A stretch of 11,332 bases of DNA from Paracoccaceae bacterium (GTDB lineage: Bacteria; Pseudomonadota; Alphaproteobacteria; Rhodobacterales; Rhodobacteraceae): positions 22,215 through 33,546 of the forward strand of contig JABSSB010000007.1 of the NCBI GenBank assembly GCA_013214715.1. The letters run 5' to 3'. The notes under the pieces are model-generated. The model was not told the DNA's origin and did not search any database. It saw only the letters and a list, made by a program, of their open reading frames with translations. This document shows positions 7,753 through 11,332 of the stretch, one piece after another. How positions within the stretch are numbered: position 1 is the first letter of the stretch; each line of letters opens with the position of its first letter. The position numbers and the translations under genes were made by a program.

Positions 7753-7809
7753 ACCCCTCGGGGGTGAATTGGCCCCGGCACGGGGCCAAGAGGGGGCAGA
7801 CAGCCCCCT
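7753..7809. repeat. Three consecutive hairpins: REP-like intergenic element
   Basis: The gap between the GST-fold gene and queG holds three adjacent perfect inverted repeats: ACCCC-TCG-GGGGT (7753-7765), TTGGCCCCG-GCA-CGGGGCCAA (7769-7789) and AGGGGGC-AGACA-GCCCCCT (7791-7809). Read on the minus strand the element ends in CCCGAGGGGTATTTGGAAA just before the queG ribosome site. From memory, similar CCCCGGGATATTT-like elements are scattered between genes in Rhodobacteraceae; I could not check copy number. It may act as a partial terminator for the upstream gene or as an mRNA-stabilising element. Confidence 0.6.
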
Positions 7810-7817
7810 GGACCCAC

Positions 7818-8483
7818 TCAGAAATCAAGATCTGCATAATGGCCAGGTTGCGGAAAACCGGGGATCTGATCGGCAAGGATCGACCGAAAAGCTGGCCGGG
7901 ATTTGATCTTGGCATACCAATCCTTCACTACGGCTGACCGGTTCCAATCCACGTCCGAAATGTAATCCAGCGCCGACAGATGCGCCGCGGCGGCGAAATC
8001 GGCCAGGCTCATCGCGTCGCCCGCCAGCCAGCGCCTGTGATCAAGAAGCCAGGCCATGTAATCAAGATGATATTTGATCGCCCGCGCCCCGGTTTTGACA
8101 TTGCGGCTGTCGGGGTAGCCCTCTCCGGTGATCTTTTTGTTCACTCGCTCATAAAGCAGGTTCGCCGTCACCTCCCGGTGAAATTTGTCATCGAACCAGC
8201 CCACCAGGCGCCGCACTTCAAACCGTGTTGCAGCATCTTTGGGCATCAGCGCGGGGTCGGGGCGGGTTTCTTCCAGATACTCACAGATCGCAGCACTTTC
8301 CGCCAGCATTAGCCCATCAAGCCGCAGCACCGGCACCTTGCCGCCGGGATTGCGGCGCAGGAAATCGGGATTTTCCTCCCAATACCGCTCCTCCACCAGT
8401 TCGACCTCAACTCGCTTTTCGGCCAGAACCAGCCGTACCTTGCGGCAGAACGGAGAAAGCGGAACATGATACAATCGGGCCAT
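7818..8483 (-). CDS. fzlA: GST-fold protein, probably FzlA (FtsZ-localised protein A)
   Basis: The 221-residue product has a thioredoxin-fold N-terminal domain (PLSPFCRKVRL at 8-18, cis-Pro in KVPVL 49-53, AES at 61-63) and an all-helical GST C-terminal domain (WLAGDAMSLADFAAAAHLSALDY, about 152-174). The ending, VKDWYAKIKSRPAF then IPGF...HY..LDF, resembles what I recall of Caulobacter FzlA. That protein binds FtsZ filaments, links them to septal wall synthesis, and has a conserved C-terminal tail. The WFDDKF stretch (96-101) and the YWE near 34-36 also fit. FzlA-like proteins keep the fold but are not thought to act as ordinary glutathione transferases. The neighbour mtgA, a peptidoglycan polymerase, fits a division or cell-wall role. 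AAGGAT lies 6 nt before the ATG. Family membership in the GST superfamily is near certain; the FzlA assignment is moderate. Confidence 0.7.
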   Translation of the reverse strand: MARLYHVPLSPFCRKVRLVLAEKRVEVELVEERYWEENPDFLRRNPGGKVPVLRLDGLMLAESAAICEYLEETRPDPALMPKDAATRFEVRRLVGWFDDKFHREVTANLLYERVNKKITGEGYPDSRNVKTGARAIKYHLDYMAWLLDHRRWLAGDAMSLADFAAAAHLSALDYISDVDWNRSAVVKDWYAKIKSRPAFRSILADQIPGFPQPGHYADLDF

Positions 8484-8518
8484 GAGGATCCTTTGGGGTC
8501 AATAACATCATCAGATGT

Positions 8519-8531
8519 GCCGTGGTACGGC
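8519..8531. other. Short hairpin after mtgA
   Basis: GCCGT-GGT-ACGGC is a perfect 5-bp stem with a 3-nt loop, 8 bp beyond the mtgA stop. No T-run follows on the minus strand. It is a weak terminator-like structure at best and may be chance. Confidence 0.2.
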
Positions 8532-8538
8532 GCGAAAT

Positions 8539-9315
8539 TCAATCCTCGAAACAGGCCGCGCGGCCATCGGCGGCAATCGTGGCCGCGCCATCGCGGATCG
8601 ATGCTGCGCGTTGCCTCAACCACGGGCTTGGCTCCGCCGGGTTTCGGGTTTTGGGCGCAGGAAGGATCGCTGCGATACGTGCGGCTTGCACCGCGTTCAA
8701 TTCCGCCGCACTGACGCCGAAGTGATGCTGCGCGGCGGCTTCGATCCCGAAGACGCCGTCCCCCATTTCGGCCACGTTCAGGTAAACCTCAAGAATGCGC
8801 CGTTTGCTCCAGACCAGTTCGACCAGTGGCGTCATCAGCGTTTCGGCGGCCTTGCGCGGCCAGCTGCGCCCTTGCCAAAGAAACACATTCTTCACGACCT
8901 GTTGTGAAATCGACGATGCACCGCGGGTCGCCCCCTCTTCGATCGCGCTGCGGATCGCCTGCGCGTCAAAGCCCCAATGCAGGCAGAAATTAGCATCCTC
9001 TGCCGCCACCACAGACCGCGCCGCGACCATAGAGGCATCTTCGATCCGCACCCATTGCCGCTCCACCGTGCCGCCATGGGCGCGGGCTTCGGACCAGATG
9101 GTTAGGGTAAAGGGCGGATTGACCACGGAAAACAGGAGGATAAAGGCAAAAACCACAGCGCAAAAACCCAAGGCGATGCGCGGAACCCACCGCCACAGTC
9201 CACGCCACAGACGGCGCAAAAGCGGCGTCTTTTCGACCTCTTTCACCTTCGGTTTTTTCACAGCGCTGCGGGCTTTGCCCTTTTTCGCCGACTCGCTCTT
9301 TGTCTTGCCTGCCAT
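8539..9315 (-). CDS. mtgA: Monofunctional biosynthetic peptidoglycan transglycosylase MtgA
   Basis: MtgA polymerises lipid II into glycan strands on the periplasmic face of the inner membrane. The 258-residue product has a Lys/Ser-rich cytosolic tail (1-30), one membrane span (about 46-66) and a GT51 domain to the end. The GT51 motifs are present: AAEDANFCLHWGFD (104-117, catalytic Glu106), GASSISQQVVKN (132-143), RKAAE (154-158) and KRRILEVYLNVAEMGDGVFG (171-190). There is no transpeptidase domain, so it is the monofunctional type. No Shine-Dalgarno sequence precedes the ATG at 9315. A good minus-10 element (TATAAC) lies only 7 nt upstream, so the mRNA may be leaderless. The gene follows a Trm112-like gene and precedes an FzlA-like gene. 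The start is supported by the run-in of basic residues before the membrane span. Confidence 0.95.
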   Translation of the reverse strand: MAGKTKSESAKKGKARSAVKKPKVKEVEKTPLLRRLWRGLWRWVPRIALGFCAVVFAFILLFSVVNPPFTLTIWSEARAHGGTVERQWVRIEDASMVAARSVVAAEDANFCLHWGFDAQAIRSAIEEGATRGASSISQQVVKNVFLWQGRSWPRKAAETLMTPLVELVWSKRRILEVYLNVAEMGDGVFGIEAAAQHHFGVSAAELNAVQAARIAAILPAPKTRNPAEPSPWLRQRAASIRDGAATIAADGRAACFED

Positions 9316-9322
9316 GCTCGCG

Positions 9323-9350
9323 GTTATACTGCGCCGCAGCGCAGGGGCAA
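9323..9350 (-). promoter_or_regulatory. Candidate sigma-70 type promoter for mtgA
   Basis: On the minus strand TTGCCC (9350-9345, 4/6 to TTGACA) is followed after 16 nt by TATAAC (9328-9323, 5/6 to TATAAT). Transcription would begin about 7 nt further on, at or next to the mtgA ATG. The spacer also contains TGCGC-TGCG-GCGCA, a small hairpin that could mark the end of the upstream transcript. Confidence 0.4.
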
Positions 9351-9361
9351 AGAGCGTTGGG

Positions 9362-9550
9362 TCAGTCGTCCAGCTTGCGTGCCTCGTCCACCAGCATCAC
9401 CGGGATGCCATTGCGGATCGGAAAAGCCAGACCGGCGGGTTTTGACACGAGCTCCTGCCGGGCCGCGTCGTAATCCAGCCGATGCTGCGTAACGGGGCAG
9501 ACCAGCGCCTCGATCATGCGGCGGTCAAAAGCGGGGGTCTGGTCGGTCAT
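9362..9550 (-). CDS. Trm112-like family small protein (YcaR/UPF0434 type)
   Basis: This 62-residue protein has the length and core pattern of bacterial Trm112-like proteins: EALVCPVTQHRLDYD (14-28), then ELVSKPAGLAFPIRNGIPVML (33-53). Eukaryotic and archaeal Trm112 activates methyltransferases; the bacterial role is less clear. Only one cysteine (Cys18) is present, so it does not have a full zinc site of the CxxC...CxxC kind. The start ATG at 9550 overlaps the stop of the upstream LON-domain gene (ATGA), and GAGGAA lies 8 nt before it, so translational coupling is likely. The same gene order with a LON-domain and a thioredoxin gene is, as I recall, common in Rhodobacteraceae. Confidence 0.9.
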   Translation of the reverse strand: MTDQTPAFDRRMIEALVCPVTQHRLDYDAARQELVSKPAGLAFPIRNGIPVMLVDEARKLDD

Positions 9551-10194
9551 TGCAGCAATTCCTCATCATCGCCACCTCGCAGTGCAAATTCGATCAGGGT
9601 CACAAGGGTTTCCCGACGGGTTGCAAGGGACGGTGCCTCCAACAGCGCCTGTTTGTCTTCGGGATTGAAGTCCAACAGCATGGACAGCGAATTGATCAGC
9701 AACTCATCATCCGCTTCTGTCAGCGACTCCCAATCGGTCGATAGGCCTCGCGATTCAAAAAAGCGCGACAGCAGGTTCATGAATTTTTCGCGGTGAAAGC
9801 CATCATCGCGTTCGGCCTTGCCCATGTCGCGGTCAAACCCGGCCCAATCTACGTTGCAGCGTCGATAAGGGGTGAAGCCTTCGACCTCTTCCCTGATCCG
9901 AAAGCGCGAAATCCCCGACAGCGTGATCAAAAGACGCCCGTCTTCGGTTTCCGAAAACTGCGTCACCCGCCCAGCGCATCCGATGCGGTGCAACCCGTTT
10001 TCGCGGTCGCGGGTCGGGTTGGGCTGCACCATGCCGATCAGCCGTTGGGGCGTTTTCAGTGCATCTTCCAGCATCTGCAAATAGCGCGGTTCAAAGATGT
10101 GAAGCGGCAGGCGGGCGCGCGGCAGTAGCAGGGCGCCCGGCAGCGGAAACACGGCGATTGTGCCGGGGAGGTCTGAGGCCTTGAACATGCGCAT
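9547..10194 (-). CDS. LON substrate-binding-domain (N-terminal LON) protein
   Basis: The 215-residue product resembles stand-alone proteins with the N-terminal domain of Lon protease and no ATPase or protease part. Key stretches are VFPLPGALLLPRARLPLHIFE (15-35), EPRYLQML (35-42), GRVTQF (75-80) and ITLSGISRFRI (90-100). The C-terminal half (about 130-215) is helical and acidic at the end. Such proteins are thought to bind unfolded or hydrophobic protein segments; no enzyme activity is known to me. The frame is open upstream to 10329, overlapping the thioredoxin gene. Family proteins normally begin just before the VFPLPG motif, so I chose ATG 10194; ATG 10188 is equally possible (213 residues). 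Neither has a strong ribosome site. It lies 20 bp after the thioredoxin gene, in the same direction, and overlaps the Trm112-like gene by 4 bp. Confidence 0.88.
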   Translation of the reverse strand: MRMFKASDLPGTIAVFPLPGALLLPRARLPLHIFEPRYLQMLEDALKTPQRLIGMVQPNPTRDRENGLHRIGCAGRVTQFSETEDGRLLITLSGISRFRIREEVEGFTPYRRCNVDWAGFDRDMGKAERDDGFHREKFMNLLSRFFESRGLSTDWESLTEADDELLINSLSMLLDFNPEDKQALLEAPSLATRRETLVTLIEFALRGGDDEELLQ

Positions 10195-10214
10195 CAGATA
10201 GACCCAGATTCCGG

Positions 10215-11132
10215 TCAGGCAAATATCATCGAACTCAGCTTCCTGCGGCCATTTAGTACGATCGGATCGTTCGGTTTCAGCGCGTCGAAAATGGTGAAAA
10301 GCTGCGCCTTGGCCGCGCCGTCGTTCCATTCGCGATCACGGCGGAACAGGTCCAGCAGGTGATCGACCGCCTCTTGCACTTGTCCGCCAGCATGAAGGGC
10401 TTGTGCCAGATCGAACCGGGCTTGCAGATTGGTTGGATCGGCTTCGACCGCGGCGGTCAGCTCGGCTACCGGACCTGCATCCGCGGCCTGCCGGGCGAGT
10501 TCCAGTTGCGCAAAAGCGGCCTCGATCTCTGGTGCGGCAGAGATGTCGGTTGGTGCGCCGTTCAGGATCGCTTCGGCCTGGTCCAGATCATCCATCGCGA
10601 TATGCGCGCGGGCCAGACCGCCATAAGCCGCGGCATTGGCGGCGTCTTCGCCCAGAATGGCGGCAAAGGTTTGCGCCGCATCCAGGGCGGCGCCTTCGGC
10701 CAGCATCTCTTCGGCGGCGGCGATGGCTTCGTCTAGCGACGCGCCCGGTGACTGCCCGCCCGAGGCTTCGATGATGCGGTCGATAAAGGCGCTGATCTCC
10801 GAACCGGGCACCGCGCCCTGAAATCCGTCAATCGGCTGGCCCTGCCAGAAGGCATAGACCGTCGGGATCGATTGGATGCGCAGCTGTCCAGCCAGCATCT
10901 GCGCCTCATCGACATTGATTTTGACCATCTTGACCGCGCCCTTGGCGGCGGTCACGGCCTCTTCCAGAGCCGGGCCAAGTGTTTTGCACGGGCCGCACCA
11001 GGGCGCCCAGAAATCAACGATCACAGGCACCTGCTGCGATGCCTCGACAACATCCTGCATGAATGTCGCCTCGGAGCTGTCCTTGATCAGATCCGCCGGG
11101 GCTGCGTCGCCACCGCTGTTGAGAATATCCAT
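10215..11132 (-). CDS. cnoX: Thioredoxin-TPR protein, CnoX/YbbN type chaperedoxin
   Basis: The 305-residue product has a thioredoxin domain (about 13-123) with active site FWAPWCGPCK (41-50) and cis-Pro90 in SIPTVYAFW. A TPR-like helical region follows (about 130-265), then the family ending DREWNDGAAKAQLF...RRKLSSMIF. CnoX proteins protect substrates from oxidation and pass them to GroEL or DnaK in the cytosol. Escherichia coli CnoX lacks the first active-site cysteine, while here both cysteines (Cys46, Cys49) are present, so redox activity is expected. The ATG at 11132 has GAGGA about 10 nt upstream. A candidate promoter and a 12-bp inverted repeat lie in the divergent gap upstream. It probably heads a run with the LON-domain and Trm112-like genes. 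The gene symbol is by family resemblance. Confidence 0.88.
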   Translation of the reverse strand: MDILNSGGDAAPADLIKDSSEATFMQDVVEASQQVPVIVDFWAPWCGPCKTLGPALEEAVTAAKGAVKMVKINVDEAQMLAGQLRIQSIPTVYAFWQGQPIDGFQGAVPGSEISAFIDRIIEASGGQSPGASLDEAIAAAEEMLAEGAALDAAQTFAAILGEDAANAAAYGGLARAHIAMDDLDQAEAILNGAPTDISAAPEIEAAFAQLELARQAADAGPVAELTAAVEADPTNLQARFDLAQALHAGGQVQEAVDHLLDLFRRDREWNDGAAKAQLFTIFDALKPNDPIVLNGRRKLSSMIFA

Positions 11133-11153
11133 CGCTTGAGGTCCTCATACCGT

Positions 11154-11203
11154 CTTTCGGGCCTTATATGACCCTGTGTGCGGGTAAAACCAAGGGCCGA
11201 AAG
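11154..11203. promoter_or_regulatory. Inverted repeat with candidate promoter upstream of the cnoX-like gene
   Basis: CTTTCGGGCCTT (11154-11165) and AAGGGCCGAAAG (11192-11203) are inverted repeats matching at 11 of 12 positions, 26 nt apart, with an inner ACCC...GGGT pair. Within this structure on the minus strand is TATAAG (11168-11163), a good minus-10 element for the cnoX-like gene, with only a weak minus-35. The arms could bind a dimeric regulator or form a cruciform or hairpin. Which gene it controls is open, because the gap is divergent. Confidence 0.4.
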
Positions 11204-11251
11204 CAGATGGTCAGCAAATCGCGTGATATCTTTGGCTGAGCCGAACGGCTG

Positions 11252-11332
11252 ATGTCGATGGACGAAGGCACATGGATTCGCCACGCCAACCCCATTAGCG
11301 TCTGGAGCCACGTGATCACGCTCTTGCCCCTG
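11252..11332 (+). CDS. Start of a plus-strand gene, possibly a DUF6653-like small membrane protein (partial)
   Basis: Only the first 27 codons are in the window. The encoded text includes WIRHANPISVWSHV and then ITLLPL, which resembles the RHANPWSVWTR...LP opening I recall for DUF6653 small membrane proteins. Function is unknown. An in-frame stop at 11237-11239 limits the start to ATG 11252 or ATG 11258. No clear ribosome site is seen; instead AGCCG-AA-CGGCT (11239-11250) lies directly before the start. The opposite strand is also open here (74 residues from GTG at 11311), but that frame shows no recognisable motif. The call rests on one short motif, so confidence is limited. Confidence 0.5.
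   Translation, partial: MSMDEGTWIRHANPISVWSHVITLLPL

Noticed and set aside
7734..7817. N-terminal extension of QueG from GTG at 7817
   Set aside because: It would translate the hairpin element, adds 28 Gly/Pro-rich residues not typical of the family, and a GGAG site precedes the ATG at 7733.
10195..10329. N-terminal extension of the LON-domain protein to 10329
   Set aside because: It overlaps the end of the cnoX-like gene out of frame, and the family normally starts just before the VFPLPG motif.
11087..11311. Minus-strand frame of 74 residues overlapping the start of the cnoX-like gene
   Set aside because: It begins at GTG, overlaps both neighbouring starts, lacks a ribosome site and covers the candidate promoter. 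The plus-strand reading has a recognisable motif instead.

Overview
The window reads as chromosomal DNA of an alphaproteobacterium, most likely Rhodobacteraceae (Roseobacter group). The signs are the GC-rich coding style, the neighbourhood of a CnoX-type thioredoxin, a LON-domain protein and a Trm112 protein, an FzlA-like GST-fold protein beside mtgA, and a hairpin-rich intergenic element ahead of queG of a kind I associate with this family. This placement rests on recognised protein families, not on a database search.

Almost everything is on the minus strand, so transcription runs from high to low coordinates. Right edge: a plus-strand gene starts (11252 onward, possible DUF6653 membrane protein) and is cut by the window end. 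A divergent gap with a 12-bp inverted repeat separates it from a housekeeping run: cnoX-like thioredoxin/TPR protein (11132-10215), LON-domain protein (10194-9547), Trm112-like protein (9550-9362, ATGA overlap), mtgA (9315-8539, possibly leaderless), FzlA-like GST-fold protein (8483-7818), a three-hairpin intergenic element, queG (7733-6699), and a hydantoinase/oxoprolinase (HyuA-type) gene (start 6627) whose conserved sequence stops near 5015.

Left half: a tight four-gene set follows on the same strand, with gaps of only 20, 14 and 34 bp: a transmembrane Ser/Thr kinase with PDZ-like periplasmic segments (4955-2832), an FHA-domain protein (2811-2146), a PP2C-type phosphatase (2130-1363), and an exported protein joining a LysM domain to a solute-binding-protein domain (1328 to beyond the left edge). 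By family knowledge these are writer, reader and eraser of Ser/Thr phosphorylation plus a probable cell-wall-bound periplasmic sensor. Together they look like a trans-envelope signalling module, and this is the most interesting content of the window. The kinase gene starts inside the broken 3' end of the HyuA gene, and the left half looks less GC-rich by eye, so the junction near 5000 may be a rearrangement boundary.

No rRNA, tRNA, CRISPR array or insertion sequence was seen. No gap without a gene exceeds 300 bases.
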